From NCBI GenBank assembly GCA_963755825.1, contig CAVWLA010000002.1, forward strand, positions 77,289 through 141,288: DNA of 64,000 nucleotides, read 5' to 3'. Position 1 is the first letter of the stretch. Each line of letters begins with the position of its first letter. This document shows, piece by piece, positions 42,405 through 51,500 of this stretch. The position numbers and the translations under genes are program-made. The DNA is from DATBQN01 sp963755825. GTDB taxonomy: Bacteria; Acidobacteriota; Thermoanaerobaculia; Multivoradales; UBA5704. The notes beneath the pieces were generated by a model that saw only the letters and a list, made by a program, of their open reading frames with translations, was not told where the DNA came from and made no database searches.

Positions 42405-43091
42405 ATGCCGTCTCCCCCGATCGAAGCGGTCGCCGTCCTCCTCGTCGGCGACGATCCCCTGGCGCGGAGCGCCCTCGCCGCCCTCCTCGCCGCCGAGCCG
42501 GGTCTCGCCGTCGTCAGCCATGTCTCGCCGACGGAGCTCGCGGCGCGCGACGACGAGACCGACCTCCTCGACCTCCTGCCGGGCGCGCCGCGCGCGGTGC
42601 TCTGGGACCTCGGCCTCGCGCCCGGCTCCACCCTCGACCGCCTCGCCGCCGCCGTCGAGACCCTGCCGCCCATCCTCGCCCTCCTCGCCGACGACGAGCC
42701 CGCCGCCGAGGCGCTCGCCGCCGGCGCCCGCGGCCTCCTCTTCCGCGACGCCGAATCGGCGAGCCTGGCCGCCGCCCTCCGCGCCGTCGCCCGCGGCCTC
42801 GTCGTCCTCGACAGCGCCCTCGCCGACCTCCTCCTGCCGGCCGACGATCTCGCGGACACCGCCGAGCCGGCCACGGAGCCCACCGGGCCCACCGAGCCCC
42901 TCACGCCGCGCGAGATCGACGTCCTGCAGCTCCTGGCGCAGGGTCTCTCCAACAAGCAGATCGCTGCCCGCCTCGAGATCAGCGACCACACCGCCAAGTT
43001 CCACGTCGCCGCCATCCTCGCCAAGCTCGGCGCCACCGGCCGCACCGAGGCCGTCGTCCGAGCCGCCCGCACCGGCCTGATCCTCCTCTAG
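42405..43091 (+). CDS. LuxR-type response-regulator-like transcription factor with atypical receiver
   Basis: A 228-residue protein with an N-terminal receiver-like domain (about 8-125) and a C-terminal LuxR helix-turn-helix (LTPREIDVLQLLAQGLSNKQIAARLEISDHTAKFH, about 163-197). The receiver keeps an acidic pair (VGDD) and an Asp at the phosphorylation position (LWDLGL), but the conserved Lys appears as Arg (GLLFRDA). No histidine kinase is nearby. It may respond to something other than phosphorylation. The next gene, after a repeat-containing gap, is the HtrA-like protein, which could be its target or partner. Confidence 0.85.
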   Translation: MPSPPIEAVAVLLVGDDPLARSALAALLAAEPGLAVVSHVSPTELAARDDETDLLDLLPGAPRAVLWDLGLAPGSTLDRLAAAVETLPPILALLADDEPAAEALAAGARGLLFRDAESASLAAALRAVARGLVVLDSALADLLLPADDLADTAEPATEPTGPTEPLTPREIDVLQLLAQGLSNKQIAARLEISDHTAKFHVAAILAKLGATGRTEAVVRAARTGLILL

Positions 43092-43139
43092 CTCACTGAC
43101 CACTCCACCATCCCTCCATCGAACCGCCAGGCATGAGTA

Positions 43140-43242
43140 CCTGGCACCTTTTTGGAGAGATGGCTGGAGCAAGATTCGTCGATCCTCCATCTTTGGCGGC
43201 CGGAGAGATCACCTGGCACCTGGTGAAAAGAGCCTGGCACCT
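43140..43242. repeat. Three copies of CCTGGCACCT
   Basis: The decamer occurs at 43140-43149, 43212-43221 and 43233-43242 in direct orientation within the 256-base gap between two genes. Reverse-complement AGGTGCCAGG-type words recur in intergenic repeats of several high-GC genomes. I see no hairpin that would make it a terminator. Confidence 0.65.
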
Positions 43243-43347
43243 TTCGCCGCTTGGCCAGATGGCGCCCGCGGCCTAGCCGATCGGCCGGGTGGGGAGCTCC
43301 CGGAACGGCGGATGTGCGGTGCGGCGACGGGGCGTACTCTGCCGCTC

Positions 43348-44247
43348 ATGAACGACACCACGCACATCCATGAGATCTCGAACCAGCTCGCCGCGGCGGT
43401 CGAAGCGGCGGGCGCCAGCGTCCTGCGCGTCGAGGCCCGCCACCGCCGGCCCTCCTCCGGCATCGTCTGGTCGGCCGACGGCGTCATCGTCACGGCCAAC
43501 CACAAGGTCGAGCGCGACGACGACATCCGCGTCGGCCTCCCCGATGGCCGCGACGTCGCCGCCACCCTCGTCGGCCGCGATCCGCGGACCGACGTCGCCG
43601 TCCTTCGCGCCGAGGCGACCGGCCTCTCCCCCGCCACCTGGGCGACTGGCGACGGGCCGAAGGTCGGCCATCTCGTCCTCGCCCTGTCGCGCCCCGGCCA
43701 GAACGTGCGCGCCTCCCTCGGCATCGTCAGCGCGGTGGCCGACGAGTGGCGCACCCGCGCCGGCGGCCGCATCGACCGCTGGGTGGAGACCGACGCCGTC
43801 CACCAGCCCGGCTTCACCGGCGGTCTGCTCGTCGACGCCGCCGGGCACGGGCTCGGCATGGACGACGCCGGCCTGCGGCGCGGCCGCGGCCTCATCGTCC
43901 CCGCGGCGACGCTCGCCCGCGTCGTCACCTCGATCCTCGCCCACGGCGGCGTGCGGCGCGGCTACCTCGGCATCGCCGTGCAGCCGATCCGCCTGCCCGA
44001 GGCCGTCGCCGTCGCCCGCGGCACCGCCGCCGGCCTCATCCTCGTCGCCGTCGAGCCGGGCGGCCCCGCCGAGAAGGCCGGCCTCTTCCTGGGCGACGTG
44101 CTGCTCGCCCTCGACGGCCAGCCGGCCGCCGATCCCGGCGCCCTGCAGTCGCTCCTCGACGAGGACCGCGTCGGCAAGGAGATCGCCCTCACCATCCTCC
44201 GCGGCGGCGAGGTGAAGGAGCTCCGCGCCACGGTCGGCGCGCGCTGA
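43348..44247 (+). CDS. HtrA-like trypsin-fold/PDZ protein with Thr in place of the catalytic Ser
   Basis: A 299-residue protein with a trypsin-like domain (about 10-200) and a C-terminal PDZ domain (about 205-298). His52 (IVTANHKVE) and Asp82 (RTDVAVL) align with the catalytic residues of S1C proteases. The GNSGGPL motif is GFTGGLL (about 155-161), so the nucleophile is Thr157. There is no signal peptide, so it is cytoplasmic, unlike DegP. It may be a chaperone or scaffold rather than a protease, though Thr can act as a nucleophile in other folds. The LuxR-type regulator gene lies immediately upstream. Confidence 0.85.
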   Translation: MNDTTHIHEISNQLAAAVEAAGASVLRVEARHRRPSSGIVWSADGVIVTANHKVERDDDIRVGLPDGRDVAATLVGRDPRTDVAVLRAEATGLSPATWATGDGPKVGHLVLALSRPGQNVRASLGIVSAVADEWRTRAGGRIDRWVETDAVHQPGFTGGLLVDAAGHGLGMDDAGLRRGRGLIVPAATLARVVTSILAHGGVRRGYLGIAVQPIRLPEAVAVARGTAAGLILVAVEPGGPAEKAGLFLGDVLLALDGQPAADPGALQSLLDEDRVGKEIALTILRGGEVKELRATVGAR

Positions 44248-44272
44248 GATCAGTGGAGCGGATTTCTCCGGC

Positions 44273-44917
44273 TCAGCGCGGCGAGCGATCGTCGCGCTGG
44301 GCCGGCTCTTCGAGGCGGATGCCGCGGCGGGCGAGGAGCTTCTTCAGGCGGTTGTAGAGGTTGACGCCGAGGAGCGCCTGGCTCGCCTCGGTGACGTCGC
44401 GGAGGACGACCCGCAGGTCCTCCGGGCCGCTCCAATGCTTGCGGGCGTAGGGCTCGAGCTCGCCGCCGAAGACCTGCGAGAGGACCGCCACCGCGAGCAC
44501 CAGGTCGTCGAGATAGCCGATGGGGCCGAGGATGGCCTCCGGCAGCAGATCGAAGGGCAGAATGAAGTAGGCGAGGGCGCCGCCGATCATCGCCCGCGCG
44601 CCGCGCGGCACCCGCTTGTCGAGCGTCAGGCGGACCATGAGGATGAAGATGTCGGGGACCAGCAGCAGCATCTTCGCCGCGTCGCCGGTCAGCCTGCCGC
44701 CGCGCTTCTCGATGCCGGTGACGATGCTCTTGCGCAGCCGGTCGTAGAAGGAGAGCAGGCCTGTGCTCGGCAGATCGGTGCCGTGCGCGAGAGCGCGCTC
44801 GGCCTCGCGCTCCGCCGCCGCCGCGTCGAAGGAGCCGTCGAGCGACGCCAGATCCTCCGCCACCGCCTTCGACAGCTCGTCGCCCGCCCTGCCCGCTCCC
44901 CCCGCGCGCGTCTCCAT
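44273..44917 (-). CDS. YkvA-family (DUF1232) membrane protein
   Basis: A 214-residue protein with a DUF1232 core of about 40 residues, ALAYFILPFDLLPEAILGPIGYLDDLVLAV (about 125-154), embedded in hydrophobic segments. ATG 44917 is chosen because GGAGGA lies 7 bases upstream; GTG 44923 would add two residues. Function of the family is unknown. It is convergent with the HtrA-like gene, 25 bases apart. Confidence 0.85.
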   Translation of the reverse strand: METRAGGAGRAGDELSKAVAEDLASLDGSFDAAAAEREAERALAHGTDLPSTGLLSFYDRLRKSIVTGIEKRGGRLTGDAAKMLLLVPDIFILMVRLTLDKRVPRGARAMIGGALAYFILPFDLLPEAILGPIGYLDDLVLAVAVLSQVFGGELEPYARKHWSGPEDLRVVLRDVTEASQALLGVNLYNRLKKLLARRGIRLEEPAQRDDRSPR

Positions 44918-45023
44918 CGCCACTCCTCCGACGTCCGCCGGCCTTCGCCGGCCGCTGAATGATACGCCAGCGCCGCGGGCGGGGAGAGGTGACGGCGGAG
45001 CGGGCGGACCGGCGCCGCGCGCG

Positions 45024-46016
45024 CTACAGCACGTAGGCGAGCGCGAAGCCGATCTGCGCCGCCATCATCATCAGGTACATCTGGCGCCAGGAGGGGTGGT
45101 TCTCGGTCTCCGTCAGCGAGGCCGGGTCGCGCCGCAGCAGGTAGACCGTGTACGCCCCCCAGACGGCGAGGAGGGCGCCGAGGGCGGAGAGCAGCCAGGG
45201 GTTGCCGGTGAGGATCGCGTGGCGCGGCTCCTGCGGGTCGGCGAGATAGGCGCCGAGCGGCAGCAGCAGCCAGGGGAGGACGAAGAACGGGCTGATGATC
45301 TTCGTCGTCGCCTCGACGCCGTAGAGGATGGGGAGCGTCTTGCAGCCGCCGGCGCGGTCGCCCGCGATGTCGGCGAAGTCCTTGGTCGACGAGGCGCCGA
45401 TCAGGAAGAGGCCGAAGATGCCGCCCAGGAACCAGGGCTCGGTGAAGCCGATCCGCGCCACCATCGCCCATCCCGCCACCTTGAGCAGCACGCCGCGCGG
45501 CAGAGCGATGGTGAAGTTGGCGAGCAGGCCGCGCGTCTTGGTGCGGCCGAGCTCCGGCGCCGAGTAGACGAAGGTGAGGAGGAGCCCGGCGAGGTAGATG
45601 AAGAAGCACTGGTGGGCGGCGACCGGCGCCGTCAGCTTGGCGGTCAGGCTGGCGTAGGGGTAGGGCACCACCAGCCAGGTGGGGATGAGCGCCAAGGCAT
45701 AGAGGACCCAGGAGAGCCGCCAGGCCTCGGCGATCGAGAGCGCGCCGGTGACGAGAGGCCGGTCCGGCTTGTTGAGGCGGTCGATCTCCAGGTCGTAGAT
45801 CTGGTTGATGGCGTTCGAGGCGGCGTTCATCAGGCTGGCGCAGAGCGAGCCGAGCGCGATCGTCCCCACCACCGTCCAGGTGACGCCGGCGGCGCGGTCG
45901 GGGTTGTGGATCGAGCCGAAGGCGCAGATGGCGCCGGAGACGATCCCCAGGAGCGGCGGCAGGAGGGTGAACGGGCGCGCCAGCTTGGCGTAGAGCGAGA
46001 GCTTCGAGACGGCCAT
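45024..46016 (-). CDS. UbiA-family prenyltransferase
   Basis: A 330-residue membrane enzyme with about nine helices. The first Asp-rich motif is NAINQIYDLEID (68-79). The second is the KDFADIAGDRAGGCKTLP segment near residue 205, which binds the magnesium-diphosphate of the prenyl donor. This arrangement resembles chlorophyll synthase and archaeal digeranylgeranylglyceryl-phosphate synthase more than UbiA/MenA. It is adjacent and co-oriented with the fused prenol kinase gene, so it may use the diphosphate that kinase makes. Acceptor unknown. Confidence 0.88.
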   Translation of the reverse strand: MAVSKLSLYAKLARPFTLLPPLLGIVSGAICAFGSIHNPDRAAGVTWTVVGTIALGSLCASLMNAASNAINQIYDLEIDRLNKPDRPLVTGALSIAEAWRLSWVLYALALIPTWLVVPYPYASLTAKLTAPVAAHQCFFIYLAGLLLTFVYSAPELGRTKTRGLLANFTIALPRGVLLKVAGWAMVARIGFTEPWFLGGIFGLFLIGASSTKDFADIAGDRAGGCKTLPILYGVEATTKIISPFFVLPWLLLPLGAYLADPQEPRHAILTGNPWLLSALGALLAVWGAYTVYLLRRDPASLTETENHPSWRQMYLMMMAAQIGFALAYVL

Positions 46017-46052
46017 CCGGTCTCCGGCAGGTGGGTGAATCGGTCGGCCCGG

Positions 46053-47438
46053 TCAGCCGGCGACGAGCGGCGCGAGAGACGCCGCCGCCAGCGCGCCGAC
46101 CAGGGTGTTGAGGAAGTTGAGCGCCTCGTTGTCGAGCAGGCCGCGCGACTCGATGGCGGCGCCGACCAGGCTCTCGAAGGTGGTGCCGACGAAGGCGGCG
46201 ACGGCGACGGCGGCGACGCCCAGCCAGGGGAAGAGGCCGACGGTGGCACCCAGGGCGCCGATCGCCAGCGAAGCGGCGATGCCGGCGAGCGTCCCCTCGA
46301 CCGACACCGCGCCCTCGGTGCCGCGCGGCACCGGCTTCAGCGTCGTCAGCAGGAAGGTGCGGCGGCCGAGGAGCTGGCCGATCTCGGACGAGCAGGTGTC
46401 GGCCGCGGCGGTGGCGAAGGCGGCGGCGAAGGCGAGGGCGAAGAGGCGCGGGTAGGGCGTCGCGGCGGCGAAGAGGGCGCAGGCGGCGGCGACGCCCGAG
46501 TTGGCGAGCGCGTGGCGCGCCCCCCGCCGCCCGCCCTTCTCCTGCGCGAGCTTGGCGGCGGCCTTGCGCCGATAGCCGAGCTTGGTCGCGGCGCTCCCCA
46601 GCACGAAGAAGGCGAGGAGGAGGAGGTAGCCCCGCCAGTCGAGGAGCCCGTAGATCGCCGTCCCCAGGAGGAAGCCGGCGGCGACGCCGGAGAGGTCGAC
46701 GGTCTTCGCGGCATAGGCGGCGGCGGCGAGCGCCGCGTTGACCGCGGCGCCGATCGCCAGGCGCTCGCCGAGCCCGCTCGCGGCGAGCGCCGGCCAGTGC
46801 CCCTGGGTGAGCGCCAGGCCGAGCAGGAAGAGGCCGGAGACCAGCGGCACGCCGAGGTTGTCGTCGAGCCCCTGCGGCAGCGATTCGATCGCCGCGGCGA
46901 GGACCGCCGTGGCGAGGGCGATGGCGAGCGCGAAGCCGAGGCCGTAGCGCCCCGGCGCCGTCCAGCGGAGGAGAAAGGCGCAGGCGAGGGCGCCGCAGAC
47001 GACGTAGGCGAGGCTCCCCGCCCAGCTCTTGCGCGGGTTCCAGGGGAGCTTGGCGCGGCCGAGGGTCATGCCGGCGATCGAGGCCATGCCGTCGCCGAAG
47101 GCGAGGATCCCCCAGGCGCCGGCGGCGATCTCCAGCCGCCGGTAGAAGACGGCGATCAGGAAGAGGACGGCGAGCGGGTAGAAGACGATCCCCTCGGCGC
47201 GGCCCGCCGCCACCTCGTGGTCGCGCCACATCCGCCGGCCGCCGATGCGCGGCAGCAGCAGCAGGTTGAAGGCGAGCGCGCCGGCGGCGAGGACGAGCGA
47301 CCAGAAAGGGCCGAGGAAGCGCAGCGCGAGGGCGATCAGCCCGACCGCGAGATGCGTCAGCTTGCGCAGCAGCTCGCCGGCCGAGAGGCCGCGCGCCGGC
47401 GCCGGTTCCGAACCGCTCTCGGCGAGCGGCGTGCTCAC
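46053..47438 (-). CDS. Fused prenol kinase: dolichol/phytol-kinase domain plus DUF92 (VTE6-like) domain
   Basis: A 461-residue membrane protein with two halves. Residues about 15-200 carry the dolichol/phytol kinase pattern (LLRKLTHLAVG, LAFGDGMASIAGMTLGR, PRKSWAGSLA). Residues about 225-455 carry the DUF92/COG1836 pattern (ADTCSSEIGQLLGR, VPRGTEGAVSVEGTLAG). In plants these are separate proteins: VTE5 makes phytyl phosphate and VTE6 converts it to the diphosphate. The fusion suggests one polypeptide that turns a free prenol into prenyl diphosphate, feeding the UbiA enzyme next door. GTG 47438 overlaps the SDR stop by 4 bases. Confidence 0.85.
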   Translation of the reverse strand: MSTPLAESGSEPAPARGLSAGELLRKLTHLAVGLIALALRFLGPFWSLVLAAGALAFNLLLLPRIGGRRMWRDHEVAAGRAEGIVFYPLAVLFLIAVFYRRLEIAAGAWGILAFGDGMASIAGMTLGRAKLPWNPRKSWAGSLAYVVCGALACAFLLRWTAPGRYGLGFALAIALATAVLAAAIESLPQGLDDNLGVPLVSGLFLLGLALTQGHWPALAASGLGERLAIGAAVNAALAAAAYAAKTVDLSGVAAGFLLGTAIYGLLDWRGYLLLLAFFVLGSAATKLGYRRKAAAKLAQEKGGRRGARHALANSGVAAACALFAAATPYPRLFALAFAAAFATAAADTCSSEIGQLLGRRTFLLTTLKPVPRGTEGAVSVEGTLAGIAASLAIGALGATVGLFPWLGVAAVAVAAFVGTTFESLVGAAIESRGLLDNEALNFLNTLVGALAAASLAPLVAG

Positions 47439-48457
47439 GCCGTCCACTGCCCGCTCTCGCGCAGCCAGGCGATGGTCTCGCCGAGCCCCTGGGCGATCGA
47501 GCGCGGCGCGTAGCCGAGCGCCGTCTTCGCGCGCTCCGAGCTGTAGGCCCAATCGTGCCGGTAGACCTCGACGAGATCGGGGGTGAGCGCCGGCGTGCCG
47601 CCGGTCAGCCGGGCGAAGGTCTTCTGGATGGCGCCGAGCCCCTTCGCCAGGCCGTCAGGCAGCCGCCGGGTGGGGACGGCGACGCCGGTGAGCTTCTCGA
47701 CCAGGGCGTAGAAGTCGCCGAGCGCCACGTTCTCGCCGCCGAGGACGAAGCGGCCGCCGAACGCCGGCTGCTCGAGCGCGCGGCGGATGCCGTCCGCCAC
47801 GTCGTCGACGTGGACGTAGCACCAGCGCCGCTCCGGGCGGCCGAGGAGCGCCGGCAGCCGCTTGTGGACGAGGTCGAGGACGTGGCGGACGACGAGGTTC
47901 CCCTCGGTCATCTCGCCTGGCCCGTAGATGACGCCGGGGTAGACGACGGCGACCGGCGCCCCCGCCGCGGCCGCCCGCCGCGCCAGCCGATCGGCGAGCG
48001 CCTTGGTCCGCTCGTAGTCGTTGATCCAGCGCCGCCCGCCCGCCGCTCCGGCAGCGGGATCGGCCGCCGGCGCCGACTCGTCGAGCACGCCGCCGGGGCC
48101 GCGCTCGGTGGGGCCGAGGGCGATGAACGACGAGACGTAGAGGAAGCGCCCGATCCCCGCCTCCTCGGCGGCGGCCAAGGCGTTGTCGAGACCGCCGACG
48201 TTGACGCGGTCGAACTGCGCCGCCGGCGCCAGGATCTTGACCAGCGCCGCGGCGTGGAGGACGGCGTCCTGCCCCGCCATGGCGGCCGCCAGGCTGGCGC
48301 GGTCGGTGACGTCGCCGGCGGCAAAGCCGACGCCGGCGGGAAATCCGTCCCGCGACGCCGACGGCCGCACCAGCAGCCGCAGCTCATGGCGCGGAGCGAG
48401 CGCCGCGACGGCCCGCCGGCCGAGGAAACCGGTGCCGCCGGTGACGAGGATCTTCAT
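47435..48457 (-). CDS. NAD(P)-dependent extended SDR (epimerase/dehydratase-like)
   Basis: A 340-residue extended short-chain dehydrogenase with nucleotide loop GGTGFLG (7-13), VSSFI and the catalytic YERTK (near residue 148). RRWCYVHVDDVADGI lies downstream, as in dihydroflavonol-4-reductase and 3-beta-hydroxysteroid dehydrogenase relatives. It is the first gene of a three-gene run with the fused prenol kinase and UbiA. A role in tailoring an isoprenoid or lipid product is inferred from that context. Confidence 0.88.
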   Translation of the reverse strand: MKILVTGGTGFLGRRAVAALAPRHELRLLVRPSASRDGFPAGVGFAAGDVTDRASLAAAMAGQDAVLHAAALVKILAPAAQFDRVNVGGLDNALAAAEEAGIGRFLYVSSFIALGPTERGPGGVLDESAPAADPAAGAAGGRRWINDYERTKALADRLARRAAAAGAPVAVVYPGVIYGPGEMTEGNLVVRHVLDLVHKRLPALLGRPERRWCYVHVDDVADGIRRALEQPAFGGRFVLGGENVALGDFYALVEKLTGVAVPTRRLPDGLAKGLGAIQKTFARLTGGTPALTPDLVEVYRHDWAYSSERAKTALGYAPRSIAQGLGETIAWLRESGQWTA

Positions 48458-48531
48458 GGTCGGCTGGCGATTCTATCAGCAGCCGAACGGGGTGCCCGAG
48501 CGCGCGCCGGCGCCCATCTCGCGCCGTTTGC

Positions 48532-48537
48532 TATATT
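48532..48537 (+). promoter_or_regulatory. -10 box TATATT of the TPR gene
   Basis: TATATT lies in an AT-rich patch 33 bases before ATG 48571, with GGGGAG at 48561-48566 as ribosome site. No clear -35 hexamer. It is divergent from the SDR gene start at 48457. Confidence 0.5.
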
Positions 48538-48570
48538 GGTTGTTTCCCCTCGAGCATTCCGGGGAGCCGC

Positions 48571-51500
48571 ATGGAAGCCAGCCGCTTCAAGATCGCGAGC
48601 TACTGCTTCACCGCCCGCCATCACCGCGCGGTGCGCGCCGCCTGGGCGTCGCTCGTCGCGATCGCCGCCTGGCTCGCCTCCGGCGTCGGCTGGCCGCGGC
48701 TGCCACTGGCGAGCCGTGCGACGGCGGCGTTGCTCGCCGCGGCGCTCGCCGTCACCTGGCTCGCCCTCCTCGCCCTCTGGCCGGGCTTCTCCGCCTGGTA
48801 CGGCCGGCGCTTCCGCTACGTCGCCTGGCGGTCGGCGAAAGCGCTCGCCGCGGCGCGCCGCGCGGGTCCGGTAGCGGCCTCCGCAGCGCTCCTCTTCCTG
48901 CTCCTCGTCGCGGCGGGCCTCTCCCGCCCCCGCCTGCCGGCGGCGGCCGAGGTGGCCGGCGCCGCCCTCGGCCTCGTCCTCTTCGGCGCCGCGCTCCGCC
49001 TGCGCCGGCGGCTCGTCGTGGTCCCCTTCGCGAGCTTCGGCGGCGGCGCGGAGGACAAGGCCTTCGCCGACGGCCTCGCCGCGCGGCTCCACGCCGAGCT
49101 CGCCGGCACCCGCGACCTCTACCGGCTGATCGACGAGATGTGGACGCCCAGCAGCGCCGGCGGCGCCTTCGCCCTCACCTTGAACGCGCAGGACCCGGGC
49201 AGCGAGATCCAGGGCATCGTCGGCCCCGACGCCAAGCTGAGCTTCGGCTTCCTGCAGCTGCCGCTGGGCGCCCTCTTCGGCGTCCTCTCCCGCCTGGTGC
49301 AGGGACCGCGCATCTCCGGCAGCGTGCATGGCAGCGGCGCCGAGCGCACGATCGTCGCCGCGGTCTCGGGCGGCGGCTTCCGGCAGAGCTGGCGAGCGGA
49401 GCGCGACGACCGCGAGGCAGAGGGCCGGCCGCAGGGGCCGCAGGCGTCGCCAGCGCCCGACGATCTCGTCGAGCAGCTCGCCTACCGCATCCTCACCGAT
49501 CTCGCGCCGGTCGGCTCGCCGCGCTGGCGGGCCGTCCGCAGCCATGCCCGCGGCCTCACCTCCTATCGCGAGACGCGGCGGACGCAGCGCGACAGGCCGC
49601 TCCTCCTGGCCGACGCCGAGCGGCACCTGCTCGCCGCCCTCGAGGCGGACGACCAGTTCGCCCGCTGTCACTACAACCTCGGCGTCGTCTACCGCGAGAT
49701 GGGCCGTCCCGACTCCGCCGAGATGGCTTTCCGCAACGCGCTGCAGAAGGGGCACTCCTTCGCCGAGTGCCGGCTCGCCCTCGCCTCCCTGCGCTTCGAG
49801 AGCGGCCGCTGGGGCGAGGCGATCCGCCTCTGCGACGGCGCCCTCGAGATCGAGCCCGACCAGCCGAAGACGTGGAGCCTGCGAGGGCTGGCGCTGCGCA
49901 AGGAGCGCGAGCAGGAGGTGGGCGAGCAGGGCTTCGGCGCCGGCGACGAGCGCTGGCTCGCGATCGAGCAGAGCCGCGAGGTCGCCCTGGCGCTCGCCTG
50001 GCGCCAGCTCTGCGCCGCCACTCTCGCCGGCAGGCCGGCCTCCGAGCTCACCGACGTGGCGCGGATCGCCGCCGTCAACCTCGCCGTCGTCAAGGCCCAG
50101 AGGCACCGCCACGCCGCCGCCGAGCGCACCCTCTTCCAGGCGATCCACTTGGCGCCGGGCGACCAGAGCCTCCGCCACGAGCTGGGCAAGATCCGCTTCG
50201 ACCGCGGCGACCTCGCGGGCACCGTCGACGCCTTCCGCACCTCGTTCGCCGCCACGCTCGACCCCGTCCGCCGCGCCGACCAGCTCCTGCGCACCCTGGT
50301 GAGCCACGAGGCTCTCGCCGGCCAGCCGCGCCGAAAGGAAGCGCGCCGCGCGGCCGATCGCGCCGCGGCCGACGCGGACTCTCTCCAGCTCCTCGACCTG
50401 CTGGTCGAGATGGACGTCGTCGATCGCCTCGACCGCCTGCTGCTACCGCGGCACCTCAGCGGCCCGAGCGCGGCACGGCTCCGCGCCGTGGCGGCGCTCC
50501 ATCGGGCGGCGATGCAGGGAGAGAACGAGGCGACGGACGGCTATCGAGAGCGGCTCGGCCGGCTGCACGGCCGGCTCGCCGAGCTGCTCAGGAGGCCCGC
50601 GGAAGCGATGGTGGACGAGGCCTATCTCGACCGGCTGGCGGCCTTCGGCGCCTCGCTGGCAGAGGCCGAGATCGCCGCCGACTTTCGCGCGGCGGACCTC
50701 GGGGCGGTGACCGCCTGGCTCACGGGAGGCCCCGACGAAACCGCCGAGGAGAGATCGGCGAGGCGCGCCGCGCTCGCCAGGACCGTGGCGGAGGATCGGG
50801 CCTGGATCGCCACCCAGTCCGACATCCTGCTCGCCGGGGCGCTGCAGAAGGAGCCGACGGGGATCGACGATCCGCCCGCGAGCGAAGATCTCCTCGAAGG
50901 TGCCATCGCACGCCTGGCGGACCGCGGCTCGGAGCAGCCGAGGTCGCAGCACCTCGAAGGCCAGATCGTCTACGCCTGCATCGCCCGGCTCCCCGAGCAG
51001 GCGTCGGTCGAGAGAGAGGCGCTCCTCGGCAAGGCGCTCCTCCATGCCGAGCGCGCCGTGCGGCTGGACCCCGAGAGCGCCGACGACCATCGCCTCCTCG
51101 GCTGGGTGCACCTGCTCTACGGCCACTTCGAGCGCTCCGAGGCCGAGCTCTCGCTGAGCCAGAGCCTGGCGCCGGGCGACCCGCAGATGATGCAGTCGAT
51201 CGCGCAGAGCTACTGGAACCTCGGCGTCGAGAGGCGCGATCACGCCTCGCGGCGGGCGGCGTTCGAGCGCGTGATCGACCTCCTGGGGCAATCGCTGCGC
51301 CTCGACGAAGCGTTCGGCTTCGCGCCGGAGCGGCTGCCCTTCCGCGGCTGGACGCACCACTGGCTGGGCCGCTTCCACAACGAGCTGCGCCACTTCGACG
51401 AGGGGCGCTCGAGCCTGCAGATCGCGCTGCGGCTCGGCTTCAAGCGGCTCGGCTCGCGCCTCGCCCTCGCCGGCGCCGCCGTCGACGAGCGCACCTACGG

